A stretch of DNA of 64,000 nt from Streptomyces seoulensis (lineage in GTDB: Bacteria; Actinomycetota; Actinomycetes; Streptomycetales; Streptomycetaceae): assembly GCF_022846655.1 (NCBI RefSeq), contig NZ_AP025667.1, positions 5,927,001-5,991,000 on the forward strand. Reading direction: 5' to 3'. How positions within the stretch are numbered: position 1 is the first letter of the stretch; each line of letters begins with the position of its first letter. Shown piece after piece: positions 39,939-48,460 of the stretch. The translations under genes were made by a program, and so were the position numbers. The notes beneath the pieces were generated by a model. It ran no database searches, had not been told where the DNA came from, and saw nothing but the letters and a program-made list of their open reading frames with translations.

Positions 39939-40127
39939 GACCGACGCCCGCCTTCCCCGTTACCCGAGACATGGCCGTCGTCACCCACAGTGCATGCGCC
40001 GGCCGCGCAACTCCCCTTTGACAAAAGCGAATTGTGCCCTACGCCGGGCAGTCGGGGTTCGCCGGTCCACGTCGGGCGGAAAGGACCGCCCATCCTGCTG
40101 ACCCGGTCGCACACCTGTCCGTGCGGC

Positions 40128-40922
40128 TCAGCACAGGAGGTCGGGCTCGCTCTGGCTGATGTCCTGCCACAGGGGCTGGTAGTTGATCCAGGCCACGAGG
40201 TCGCCGCCGAGCTGTTCGCGGGTGGCCACGGCCTGCTTGTGGTCGATCAGGACCGGGCGGCCGGCGGCCTCGGCGGTGAGCTGGACCTGGCAGGAGCGCT
40301 CCATGGACATGAACCACCAGGCGGCCGCGTCGACCGAGTCGCCCACCGTGAGCAGGCCGTGGTTGCGCAGCACGAGGGCCTTGCGGGAGCCGAGCACGGA
40401 CGCGATGCGCCGCCCCTCCTCGGCGTCGACGGTGACGCCGGTGTAGGCGTCGTAGAGCGCGGTGTCCTCGTAGAAGGCGCAGCTCTCCTGGGTGAGGGGG
40501 TCGGGGACCTCGCCGAGGGCGGCCAGGGCGCGGCCGTGGACGGAGTGGCAGTGGGCGACGGCGACGACGTCCGGGCGGGCCGCGTGGACCGCCGCGTGGA
40601 CGGTGAAGGCGGCCTGGTTGACGTGGTAGCGGCCCTCGACGACCTGGCCGTCCTGGTTGGCCAGGACGAGGTCGCTCACCGTGACGTGCTTGAAGGGCAT
40701 CCCGAAGGGGTTGACCCAGAAGCAGTCGCTGAACTCCGGGTCGCGGGCGGTGATGTGGCCCGACACGCCGTCCTCGAACCCGGCGCGCCCGAAGAGGCGC
40801 AGGGCACCCGCGAGGCGTTCCTTGCGGTGGCGGCGTTCCTCGTCGACCGACTCGTGCATGGGCGGCATGGCGAACCGCAGCTTGTCGGTGGGCAGCGGCG
40901 AGGGAGGGGTGGGCCGGTGCAT
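40128..40922 (-). CDS. Class II aldolase/adducin family protein
   Basis: 264 aa, ATG at 40922 with GGAGG upstream. The class II aldolase fold is shown by GHITARDPEFSDCFWVNPFG, AAVHAARPDVVAVAHCHSVHGRALAAL (zinc His pair HCHSVH at about 114-119) and VLRNHGLLTVGDSVDAAAWWF (third His). Such proteins cleave or epimerise sugar phosphates, and several non-fuculose members have unknown substrates. It is preceded by the guaA terminator and so has its own promoter. Confidence 0.9.
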   Translation of the reverse strand: MHRPTPPSPLPTDKLRFAMPPMHESVDEERRHRKERLAGALRLFGRAGFEDGVSGHITARDPEFSDCFWVNPFGMPFKHVTVSDLVLANQDGQVVEGRYHVNQAAFTVHAAVHAARPDVVAVAHCHSVHGRALAALGEVPDPLTQESCAFYEDTALYDAYTGVTVDAEEGRRIASVLGSRKALVLRNHGLLTVGDSVDAAAWWFMSMERSCQVQLTAEAAGRPVLIDHKQAVATREQLGGDLVAWINYQPLWQDISQSEPDLLC

Positions 40923-40985
40923 GAGTCCTCCAGCGCTGGGGGTGCTTTACGGACCGGAAGTTACCGTCGGGTGGGGGTGTACCAA

Positions 40986-41019
40986 AAGAGGTGGAACGGC
41001 CGGAGCCGTTCCACCTCTT
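40986..41019 (-). terminator. guaA terminator
   Basis: Perfect 15-bp stem AAGAGGTGGAACGGC / GCCGTTCCACCTCTT with a CGGA loop. On the minus strand it is followed by a T run (CTCTTTTGG), directly after the guaA stop. Confidence 0.92.
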
Positions 41020-41050
41020 CTCGGAGCCGGTCAGCGGGCCGGCGCCAGGG

Positions 41051-42631
41051 TCACTCCCACTCGATGGTGCCCGGGGGCTTCGAGGTCACGTCGACGACGA
41101 CGCGGTTGACGTCGCGGACCTCGTTGGTGATCCGGGTGGAGATCTTCGCGAGGACGTCGTACGGCAGACGCGACCAGTCGGCGGTCATGGCGTCCTCGGA
41201 GGAGACCGGGCGCAGCACGATCGGGTGGCCGTAGGTGCGGCCGTCGCCCTGGACGCCGACCGAGCGGACGTCGGCGAGCAGCACGACCGGGCACTGCCAG
41301 ATCTCGCGGTCCAGACCGGCGGCGGTCAGCTCCTCGCGGGCGATGGCGTCGGCCTCGCGCAGCAGGTCCAGGCGCTCCTTGGTCACGTCACCGACGATGC
41401 GGATGCCGAGGCCGGGGCCGGGGAAGGGCTGGCGCTGGACGATCTCCTCGGGCAGGCCGAGCTCCTGGCCCACCATGCGGACCTCGTCCTTGAACAGCTT
41501 GCGCAGCGGCTCGATGAGCTGGAACTCGAGGTCCTCGGGGAGGCCGCCGACGTTGTGGTGCGACTTGATGTTGGCGGTGCCGGTGCCGCCGCCGGACTCG
41601 ACCACGTCCGGGTACAGGGTGCCCTGGACCAGGAACTCCACGGCCGGGCCCTCGTCCGCGATGATCTCGGCCTGGGCCTGCTCGAAGACGCGGATGAACT
41701 CGCGCCCGATGATCTTCCGCTTCTCCTCGGGGTCGGAGACCCCGGCGAGCGCCTTGAGGAAGCGCTCCTCGGCGTCGACGACCTTGAGCTGGACGCCGGT
41801 GGCGGCGACGAAGTCCTTCTCGACCTGCTCGGTCTCGCCCTTGCGCATCAGGCCGTGGTCGACGTAGACGCAGGTGAGCTGGGAGCCGATGGCCTTCTGG
41901 ACCAGGGCCGCGGCGACGGCGGAGTCCACGCCGCCGGACAGGCCGCAGATGGCGCGCTTGTCGCCGACCTGCTCGCGGATCGCGGCGACCTGCTCCTCGA
42001 TGACGTTGCCCGTCGTCCAGGACGGGGTCAGGCCCGCGCCCCGGTACAGGAAGTGCTCCAGCACCTGCTGACCGTGCGTGGAGTGCATGACCTCGGGGTG
42101 GTACTGGACGCCGTAGAGCTTCTTCTCGTCGTTCTCGAAGGCGGCGACCGGGACCACGTCGGTGGAGGCGGTGACGGTGAAGCCCTCGGGGGCGGCGGAG
42201 CAGGCGTCGCCGTGCGACATCCACACGGGCTGCTCGTCCGGGGTGCCCTCGAAGAGGGTGGAGCCGGACTTGGAGACGTGCAGGCCGGTGCGGCCGTACT
42301 CGCGGGCGCCGCTGTTGTCGACGGTGCCGCCGAGGGTCTGCGCCATGAGCTGGAAGCCGTAGCACATGCCGAAGACGGGGACGCCGGCCTCGAAGAGGGC
42401 GCCGTCGAGCTGCGGGGCGTTCTCCTCGTAGACCGAGGAGGGGCCTCCGGAGAGGATGATCGCCGCGGGGTTCTTGGCGAGCATCTCGGCCACCGGCATG
42501 CTGCTGGGCACGATCTCGCTGTAGACCCGCGCCTCGCGGACGCGACGGGCGATGAGCTGGGCGTACTGCGCGCCGAAGTCGACGACCAGAACGGTGTCGG
42601 GGGCGTCGGCAGACTGGGTCGCTGATGACAC
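41051..42631 (-). CDS. guaA: GMP synthase (glutamine-hydrolysing)
   Basis: 526 aa from the GTG at 42631 ([22 protein letters not shown]) with GGAAGG upstream; the longer frame upstream is not family sequence. The class I glutaminase domain has [15 protein letters not shown] and the nucleophile in [10 protein letters not shown]. The ATP pyrophosphatase P-loop is [14 protein letters not shown], and the C-terminal dimerisation domain ends KPPGTIEWE. It converts XMP to GMP with glutamine. Divergent from the chorismate mutase leader. Confidence 0.97.
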   Translation of the reverse strand: MSSATQSADAPDTVLVVDFGAQYAQLIARRVREARVYSEIVPSSMPVAEMLAKNPAAIILSGGPSSVYEENAPQLDGALFEAGVPVFGMCYGFQLMAQTLGGTVDNSGAREYGRTGLHVSKSGSTLFEGTPDEQPVWMSHGDACSAAPEGFTVTASTDVVPVAAFENDEKKLYGVQYHPEVMHSTHGQQVLEHFLYRGAGLTPSWTTGNVIEEQVAAIREQVGDKRAICGLSGGVDSAVAAALVQKAIGSQLTCVYVDHGLMRKGETEQVEKDFVAATGVQLKVVDAEERFLKALAGVSDPEEKRKIIGREFIRVFEQAQAEIIADEGPAVEFLVQGTLYPDVVESGGGTGTANIKSHHNVGGLPEDLEFQLIEPLRKLFKDEVRMVGQELGLPEEIVQRQPFPGPGLGIRIVGDVTKERLDLLREADAIAREELTAAGLDREIWQCPVVLLADVRSVGVQGDGRTYGHPIVLRPVSSEDAMTADWSRLPYDVLAKISTRITNEVRDVNRVVVDVTSKPPGTIEWE

Positions 42632-42766
42632 GGGGTGCCTTCCGGCGGTGGGGCGGGGGTCTGTATGACCGATTCTAACGGGGTGGGCGCCGACCCCCTC
42701 CCGGACGCCGGAGGGCGCTGTCCACAGGGGGTCCGGGGTGACCGGTGGTCGTGGCATACTGACCCC

Positions 42767-42838
42767 GTGTTCACCCAGACGACGTTCCTCTTTACCTATG
42801 GCACCGGGCCCGCCGGCTGCCATGGTCGTCTCGCTTGA
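42767..42838 (+). CDS. Phe/Tyr-rich leader peptide of chorismate mutase
   Basis: A 23-codon ORF starting GTG at 42767, seven bases after a -10-like CATACT (42755-42760), so the transcript is probably leaderless. Codons 2, 7, 9 and 11 are Phe, Phe, Phe and Tyr; the core reads FLFTY. It uses TTT and TAT, which are rare in this genome. A hairpin (42800-42821) overlaps the codons that follow, and a strong terminator (42859-42897) lies 20 bp after the stop. A short aromatic-rich peptide before a terminator and an aromatic amino acid gene is the arrangement of a ribosome-mediated attenuator. Confidence 0.65.
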   Translation: MFTQTTFLFTYGTGPAGCHGRLA

Positions 42839-42858
42839 GCACATAACAAGCGACTTCC

Positions 42859-42903
42859 GACAGGCGCTCCGGGCCGACAAGGCCCGGAGCGCCTGTCGTC
42901 TTT
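42859..42903 (+). terminator. Terminator (attenuator) hairpin in chorismate mutase leader
   Basis: A perfect 17-bp GC-rich stem (42859-42875 with 42881-42897, loop GACAA) followed by GTCTTTCC lies between the leader peptide and chorismate mutase, both on the plus strand. It cannot be the guaA terminator, since guaA starts at 42631 and reads away. The upstream GGCCCG (42807-42812) could pair with CGGGCC of the terminator left arm, a possible antiterminator. Confidence 0.8.
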
Positions 42904-42951
42904 CCGGGTCCTGCCGGTCCGGGGCGGCCATCAGCCACCAGGAGCCCCGAC

Positions 42952-43221
42952 ATGACCACCGCCACCCCGCAGACCGGCCCCGAGCGCACCATCGACGACG
43001 CCCGTGAGCGGATCGACGCGCTCGACGACCGGATCATCGGTCTCGTCCAGGAACGGATGGCCGTCTCCGCCGTGGTCCAGCAGACCCGGATCGCCTCCGG
43101 CGGGCGCCGGGTGAGCCTGTCGCGCGAGATGGAGATCCTCGGCCGCTACCGGGACGCCCTCGGCAAGCCCGGCACCGCGCTCGCCATGACCCTGCTGGAG
43201 CTGTGCCGGGGTCGCATCTGA
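42952..43221 (+). CDS. Chorismate mutase (AroQ type)
   Basis: 89 aa with AGGAGCCCC before the ATG at 42952. A single all-helical AroQ domain: [39 protein letters not shown], where Arg, Lys-equivalent and Glu residues line the active site, and [15 protein letters not shown]. It converts chorismate to prephenate, the branch to Phe and Tyr. Its promoter region carries an aromatic-rich leader and terminator, which suggests control by Phe/Tyr supply. No prephenate dehydratase is fused. Confidence 0.9.
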   Translation: MTTATPQTGPERTIDDARERIDALDDRIIGLVQERMAVSAVVQQTRIASGGRRVSLSREMEILGRYRDALGKPGTALAMTLLELCRGRI

Positions 43222-43899
43222 GTTCGGTGCCGCTCTCACCCGTACGGCGCGTGACCGGCTCGCGCACCCCTTCGTTGAGCCCGTTGTCCGTGCCAGCCAG
43301 GGGCGGGCCCGACAGAACCACGCGTGGCTCGCCGGGGCGATGAGGCGTACGGGTCGTGCCGTACGCCGTGGGACCTCGTCCCGGAGAAGTGACCGGACGG
43401 CAGGGGACAGCAGCCCGGTCACCCAGGAGAAACGGCCGGCTCCGGGGACGCCCGGAGCCGTCCGGCGGACAACTGCACACATGAACCAGTGCCGGGTCGA
43501 GCGGCCGTGGACGCCTCAGGGCGTGCGGTACGCGAGCGCACCCTCCCCATGTCCCCGCGCGGACACCGGCACCGACCCTCCACCAGGGGCCCGCACCCAC
43601 CCTCCGCCGGAGGTGCGGGACCACCGGGCGGGCGGCGCGACCCCCCGGCGCCGCTTTCCGGGCACCGGCACTTCCCTGACGCCGGTGCCGACGACAAGGG
43701 CCCCGCGGCCGAGTCCCGCGGGGCCCTTCGTCATGCCCGGACACCTCTGTGACGGACGCCACACCGAAATCCGGGGCGGCGGCACAACCCCCGGCCGTCC
43801 TCACGCATCGAACCACCTGCCGGATCAAGAAAACGGTGAGAAACGAGGGACCTGCGTTCGGAGGGGGACGCAGGTCCTCGTCTCTTTCCGCGCGGGCCC
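43222..43899. other. 678-bp intergenic region with several hairpins
   Basis: No gene is supported here; short frames on both strands lack family features and ribosome sites. Inverted repeats are 43344-43352 with 43359-43367 (GGCGTACGG / CCGTACGCC), 43661-43669 with 43681-43689 (GGCACCGGC / GCCGGTGCC), and 43698-43708 with 43716-43726 (GGGCCCCGCGG / CCGCGGGGCCC). The last two are close together and could end the chorismate mutase transcript or an unrecognised small RNA. The terminator of the GMC gene is listed separately. Confidence 0.4.
43848..43877 (-). terminator. Terminator of SSADH-GMC oxidoreductase operon
   Basis: 10-bp stem GGACCTGCGT / ACGCAGGTCC with a 10-nt loop. On the minus strand it is followed by CTCGTTTCTC, just after the GMC gene stop. 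Confidence 0.75.
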
Positions 43900-45729
43900 T
43901 CAGCCCTTCTTGCGCGGCACCTCCGGGACCGCCAGCAGCGGCAGCCGGAGCGCGCCGAAGGCGTCCGTCGGGACCGCCGGACTGCGCGGCACCACCGGCT
44001 CCAGCCGCCGGTACGCCGCACCCGGCGCCGGACGCGGGTCCGCCTCGCCCTTGTTCGGCCAGTACGACATGGCCCGCTCGGCCTGCGCGGTGATCGTCAG
44101 CGACGGATTGACGCCCAGGTTCGCGGAGACCGCCGCCCCGTCGACCACCGAGATGCCAGAGTGGCCGTACAGGCGGTGGTACGGGTCGATCACGCCGGTC
44201 TCCGGGGAGTCGCCGATGGGGCAGCCGCCGAGGAAGTGCGCGGTCAGCGGGGTGCCCATCAGCTCGCCGACGTTGCTGCCCGCGAAGCCGTTGATCTCGG
44301 CGGCGAGCGCGGAGGCGGCCTCGGTGGCGGCCTCGATCTGGGTCGGGTTCGGCGCGCCGTGGCCCTGCCGGGCGGTCAGCAGGCCCTTTCCGACGCCGCC
44401 GGGCTTCAGGTACGTGGTCAGGGAGTTGTCCAGCGACTGCATCACCAGGCCGATGATGGTCCGCTCCGACCAGCGCCGGTTGGAGAGCGAGCGGGCGAGC
44501 TGCACCGGGTGCCGGACCGCGTGCGCGAGCCAGCCGAGGACGCGCGAGGAGCCCTCGGCGTAGGGCACCTGGAGGATGGTGAGGCCGCCCATCGAGTTGG
44601 AGCCCTTGCCGTAGCGGACCGGCTCGATGTGGGTGTTGGCGTCCGGGTGGACGGAGGACGTGATGGCCACCCCGCGCGTGAAGTCGACCTTGTCCGCGCC
44701 GTGCGCCTTGCGGTAGCGCCGGTTGTCGGTCTGGGCGCCGACCAGGGCCTCGGAGTTGGTGCGGGTGAGGTCGCCGAGCCGGTCGGAGAGGTGGGGCAAC
44801 TGGCGGTTCGCCTTCATGCGGTGCAGCAGGGTCTGGGTGCCGTAGGTGCCGGCCGCGAGGACGACCCGGCGCGCGGTGAACAGCCTTCCCTGAGCGGTGC
44901 GTTTGCGGTCGGTGGGCAGGGTGGCGACCGCGTAGCCGCCGCGCGAGTCGTCCGTGACGGAGACGACGGTGGTCAGCGGGTGCACCACCGCGCCCGCCTT
45001 CTCCGCGAGGTACAGGTAGTTCTCGTTGAGGGTGTTCTTCGCGCCGTGCCGGCACCCGGTCATGCACTCGCCGCACTCGGTGCAGGCCCGCCGCTCGGGC
45101 CCGGCGCCGCCGAAGTACGGGTCCGCGGCCTTCTCGCCGGGCCGCGCCTTGGCCGCGCCGTCGGCGTCCTCGCCGTCACCGAAGAACACACCGACCGGCG
45201 CCATGTGGAAGGTGTCACCGACGCCCATCCGCTGCGCCGCCGCCTTCAGGTGCGTGTCGGAGGGGGTGGTCGTCGGGTTGAGCCGTACGCCGAGCATGCG
45301 CCGGGCCTGGTCGTAGAACGGCTCCAGCTCGTCCTGCCAGTCGGTGATGTGCCGCCACTGGAGGTCCTCGAAGAACGGCTTCGGCGGCACGTACAGGGTG
45401 TTGGCGTAGTTGAGGGAGCCGCCGCCGACGCCCGCGCCGGCCAGCACCATGACGTTGCCCAGCAGATGGATGCGCTGGATGCCGTACAGGCCGAGCCTGG
45501 GGGCCCAGAGGTAGTTGCGCAGGTCCCAGGAGTTGCGGGGCAGCGTGGCTCGGGTGAAGCGGCGGCCCGCCTCCAGCACGCCGACGCGGTAGCCCTTCTC
45601 GGTCAGGCGCAGGGCGGTCACCGAGCCGCCGAAGCCGGAGCCGACCACGAGTACGTCGTAGTCGTAACCGTCGTCGCGCCCTTCGCGCCCTTCCTCGTTC
45701 CGGGTGGGGACAGTCTTCTCCTGCGGCAC
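43900..45729 (-). CDS. GMC-family FAD oxidoreductase (cholesterol-oxidase-like)
   Basis: 609 aa from the GTG at 45729 with GAGGAGAG upstream. FAD-binding Rossmann motif YDVLVVGSGFGGSVTALRL (about 24-42), LAGAGVGGGSLNYANTLY, a Cys cluster CTECGECMTGCRHGAKNTL typical of the long cholesterol oxidase-like subgroup, VLAAGTYGTQTLL, and the C-terminal HFLGGCPIGDSPETGVIDPYHRLYG and VNPSLTITAQAERAM. It oxidises an alcohol or sterol-like substrate; the real substrate is unknown. It follows the aldehyde dehydrogenase by 47 bp, so an alcohol-to-aldehyde-to-acid pair is plausible. Confidence 0.88.
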   Translation of the reverse strand: MPQEKTVPTRNEEGREGRDDGYDYDVLVVGSGFGGSVTALRLTEKGYRVGVLEAGRRFTRATLPRNSWDLRNYLWAPRLGLYGIQRIHLLGNVMVLAGAGVGGGSLNYANTLYVPPKPFFEDLQWRHITDWQDELEPFYDQARRMLGVRLNPTTTPSDTHLKAAAQRMGVGDTFHMAPVGVFFGDGEDADGAAKARPGEKAADPYFGGAGPERRACTECGECMTGCRHGAKNTLNENYLYLAEKAGAVVHPLTTVVSVTDDSRGGYAVATLPTDRKRTAQGRLFTARRVVLAAGTYGTQTLLHRMKANRQLPHLSDRLGDLTRTNSEALVGAQTDNRRYRKAHGADKVDFTRGVAITSSVHPDANTHIEPVRYGKGSNSMGGLTILQVPYAEGSSRVLGWLAHAVRHPVQLARSLSNRRWSERTIIGLVMQSLDNSLTTYLKPGGVGKGLLTARQGHGAPNPTQIEAATEAASALAAEINGFAGSNVGELMGTPLTAHFLGGCPIGDSPETGVIDPYHRLYGHSGISVVDGAAVSANLGVNPSLTITAQAERAMSYWPNKGEADPRPAPGAAYRRLEPVVPRSPAVPTDAFGALRLPLLAVPEVPRKKG

Positions 45730-45776
45730 GTGCTCTCCTCGTCGAGAACGGTGGTGGAACGGGCGGATCGGGAGGG

Positions 45777-47390
45777 TCAGCGGAAGCGGAACGCCTTCAT
45801 CAGCCTCAGACTGCGGCTCATGAAGGCCGCGTACGCGGCGTCGTCCATGCCGAGCGAGGGCGCCATCGGCAGCAGCCGCTGGTGGGCGACCGTCTGGGCC
45901 TCGGTGTACTTGAGGATGCCCTCGGAGCCGTGGCGGCGGCCGAGGCCGGAGTCCTTCATGCCGCCCATCGGGGACTGGGCGCTGCCGTAGGCGGGGGCGT
46001 AGCCCTCGTTGACGTTGACCGTGCCGGTGCGCAGCCGGGCGGCGACGTCCCGGCCGCGCTTGGCACTGGTCGTCCACACCGACGCGTTGAGGCCGTACGG
46101 CGTGGCGTTGGCGCGCTCCACCGCCTCGTCGTCGGAGCCGAAGCGGTAGACGGAGACGACCGGGCCGAAGGTCTCCTCGGCGCAGACGGACATGGTGTCG
46201 TCGACGCCGTCGAGGATGGTCGGCTCGAAGAAGTACGGGCCGATGTCGGGCCGTGCCACGCCGCCCGCGAGTACCTTGGCGCCCTTGGTGACGGCCTCCG
46301 TCACATGCGCCTCGACGGCCTTGAGCTGGCGTTCCCCGGCCAGCGAGCCCATGTCGGCGCCGTAGGCGAGGGCGGTGCCGAGCCGCATGGCCTTCGCGCG
46401 GGCGGCGAAGCGCTCCAGGAAGGCGTCGGCGACCGACTCGTGGACGTAGAGCCGCTCGATGGAGATGCAGAGCTGCCCGGCCGAGGAGAAGCAGGCGCGC
46501 ACGGCACCGGCGGCGGCCTTCTCGATGTCGGCGTCGTCGAGGACGAGCATGGCGTTCTTGCCGCCGAGTTCGAGGGAGACGCCGATCAGGCGGGCGGCGG
46601 CGCCCTGGGCGACCTCGCGGCCGGTGCGGGTGGAGCCGGTGAAGGAGACGTAGTCGGCGTGCCGGACCAGCTCCGGGCCGACCACCGGGCCCTCGCCCAG
46701 CACCACTTGGAAGACCCCGGCGGGCAGTCCGGCCTCGATGAGCAGGTCGCGTGCCCACAGCGCGGTCAGGCAGGTCTCGGTGTCCGGCTTCATCACGACC
46801 GCGTTGCCGGTGACGAAGGCGGGCAGGGCGTCGCCGACGGAGAGTTCGAGCGGGTAGTTCCAGGGGGCGATCTGGCCCACGACCCCGCGCGGGTGCCGCA
46901 GTTCGGTGACCTTGGTCAGGGTGGGCACGGCGCCGGTGTGCCGCTTGGGCCGCAGATAGGCGGGGGCCTTGCGGCCGTAGTGCCGGGCGGCGACGGCGAC
47001 GGCCTGCACCTCCTCGTGGGCGTGCAGCCGGGCCTTGCCGGTCTCAAGCTGGATGAGGTCGAGCACCTCCGGCTGACGCTCCAGCAGCAGGTCGTGGAAG
47101 CGCAGCAGCACGGCCGCCCGCTCACGCACCGGGGTCCGCTCCCAGGCGCCCTGGGCGGCGCGGGCGGCCTCGAAGGCGGCGCGTACGTCGTCCGGGGTGG
47201 ACTCGGGCAGGTCGGCCAGCTTCCCGCCGGTGAACGGGGTGTGGTTGGCGGTGCGGCCGGAGCCGGTGACGCCCTTGGTGAGCTGGGCCACCAGTTCCGG
47301 CGTGACCACGTCCGAGGCGGTGCGCACGCCCTCGGGGGCCGGGGCGATCGGGTTGGTGCCCGTGACTTCGGGGGCCTGCGAGTCCGTCAT
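45777..47390 (-). CDS. gabD: Succinate-semialdehyde dehydrogenase (NADP+) / aldehyde dehydrogenase
   Basis: 537-aa ALDH superfamily enzyme, ATG at 47390. Visible are NYPLELSVGDALPAFVTGNAVVMKPD (cofactor Lys), FTGSTRTGREV, the catalytic Glu in LELGGKNAMLVLDD and catalytic Cys in FSSAGQLCISIERLYV, and EETFGPVVSVYRF. Actinobacterial orthologues are usually annotated as NADP-dependent succinate-semialdehyde dehydrogenase; the substrate is not proven by sequence. First gene of the operon with the GMC oxidoreductase. A perfect 20-bp palindrome lies 73 bp upstream. Confidence 0.85.
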   Translation of the reverse strand: MTDSQAPEVTGTNPIAPAPEGVRTASDVVTPELVAQLTKGVTGSGRTANHTPFTGGKLADLPESTPDDVRAAFEAARAAQGAWERTPVRERAAVLLRFHDLLLERQPEVLDLIQLETGKARLHAHEEVQAVAVAARHYGRKAPAYLRPKRHTGAVPTLTKVTELRHPRGVVGQIAPWNYPLELSVGDALPAFVTGNAVVMKPDTETCLTALWARDLLIEAGLPAGVFQVVLGEGPVVGPELVRHADYVSFTGSTRTGREVAQGAAARLIGVSLELGGKNAMLVLDDADIEKAAAGAVRACFSSAGQLCISIERLYVHESVADAFLERFAARAKAMRLGTALAYGADMGSLAGERQLKAVEAHVTEAVTKGAKVLAGGVARPDIGPYFFEPTILDGVDDTMSVCAEETFGPVVSVYRFGSDDEAVERANATPYGLNASVWTTSAKRGRDVAARLRTGTVNVNEGYAPAYGSAQSPMGGMKDSGLGRRHGSEGILKYTEAQTVAHQRLLPMAPSLGMDDAAYAAFMSRSLRLMKAFRFR

Positions 47391-47462
47391 GAGCCGCAGG
47401 GTATGCCGGAGCGCGAGCTTTCGGTACCCGTCGGTAACGGGCTTTCACCGGCCGCACACATA

Positions 47463-47482
47463 CCGCCAGTGATCACTGGCGG
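47463..47482. promoter_or_regulatory. Perfect 20-bp palindrome upstream of SSADH gene
   Basis: CCGCCAGTGATCACTGGCGG is fully symmetric. It lies between the kinase stop (47516) and the SSADH start (47390). It lacks a loop and T run, so it reads as a protein-binding operator more than a terminator, though an 8-bp hairpin with a GATC loop is possible. Confidence 0.5.
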
Positions 47483-47515
47483 CGAATGCGCTGATCAGGG
47501 CGTTGTCGGCCCAGG

Positions 47516-48394
47516 TCACTCGGCTCCGGGTTTTTTCGACAGCAGCAGGCCGAGGGCCGCGAGCGGGGTCCGGCGGACGGCGGGGGCGGGCGTCACGACG
47601 GTCTGCGTGACCTCCACGGGCTCGGGTTCCGGCCGCGCTTCGGCCTCTTCGGCCCGCACTCCGGCGCACGCCCGCAGGGCCGCCGCCGCCTCCGCCGGGT
47701 CCGGCCGGGCGTCGGGGTCCGGGTCGCGCAGACGGTCGAGGAGCGGGCCCAGCGGCCCGGGGTCGCCGTCCGCCACGACGGCGGCGAGCAGCGCGCCGAG
47801 CGACCACAGGTCGGAGGCGGGCCCGGCGCCGCGCCCGGAGGCCCGCTCCGGGGCGACGAACCCCTCGGGGGCGTCCTCGGCGTGCCCGTCGCCGATCCCG
47901 AAGTCGGTGACGACGACGCGCCCGGTGCCGGACTCGACGAGCACGTTGGCGGGCTTGATGTCCCGGTGCACGATGCCGACGGCGTGCGCGGCGCGCAGCG
48001 CGCCCAGCACTGCGAGCCCGATCCGGGCCGCCTCGGCGGGCGCCAGCGGCCCGCGCCGCACGGTCTCGCGCAGCGACTCTCCCTCGATCAACTCCATGAC
48101 GATCCAGGGGAGTCGGTCCTCGGTGACGACGTCCCGGAGCCGCACGGCGGAGGGGTGGCGCACCCGGGCGGCGGCGCCCGCCTCTCGGTGCAGCCGGTGC
48201 GCGATCCGCCCGCTGGCCTCGTCCCCGGCCGGATCGCCGGGCAGCCGGGGCTCCTTGACGGCGACCATGTCCCCGTCCCGCTCGTCGCGGGCCCGCCAGA
48301 CGGTGCCGGTCGGCCCGGCCCCGAGGCGTTCGAGGAGCCGGTAGCGCCCGCCGACCAGAGGTCCGTCGAGCGGGTGTGCGCCGTCTTCACTCAT
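47516..48394 (-). CDS. Ser/Thr protein kinase, soluble short form
   Basis: 292 aa with a complete Hanks kinase domain (about 15-235): glycine loop GAGPTGTVW, VAVKEP (Lys), HRDIKPANVL (catalytic Asp), TDFGIGDG and APERASG, with a short activation loop. Unlike the neighbouring kinases it stops after a Pro/Glu-rich tail (ARPEPEPVEVTQTVVTP) and a short hydrophobic LAALGLLLS, so it lacks a real membrane helix and outside domain. Last gene of the kinase cluster, 66 bp after the previous kinase. In S. coelicolor the corresponding cluster has been linked to spore-wall synthesis. Confidence 0.92.
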   Translation of the reverse strand: MSEDGAHPLDGPLVGGRYRLLERLGAGPTGTVWRARDERDGDMVAVKEPRLPGDPAGDEASGRIAHRLHREAGAAARVRHPSAVRLRDVVTEDRLPWIVMELIEGESLRETVRRGPLAPAEAARIGLAVLGALRAAHAVGIVHRDIKPANVLVESGTGRVVVTDFGIGDGHAEDAPEGFVAPERASGRGAGPASDLWSLGALLAAVVADGDPGPLGPLLDRLRDPDPDARPDPAEAAAALRACAGVRAEEAEARPEPEPVEVTQTVVTPAPAVRRTPLAALGLLLSKKPGAE

Positions 48395-48460
48395 GCCTCA
48401 TGAGTACCGTGCGCACCCGACGCTTGTCGACGCGGGTACGCGCCTTCGACTCGGCTGGTT

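Noticed and set aside
40018..40048. TTGACA on the plus strand with TACGCC 16 bp later, promoter-like
   Set aside because: No plus-strand gene follows; the next genes on both sides are on the minus strand.
43419..43752. Open frames of 87-92 codons on both strands in the 678-bp gap
   Set aside because: Arg/Pro/Gly-rich, no ribosome binding site, no domain, and both strands are equally open, as expected for random high-GC sequence.
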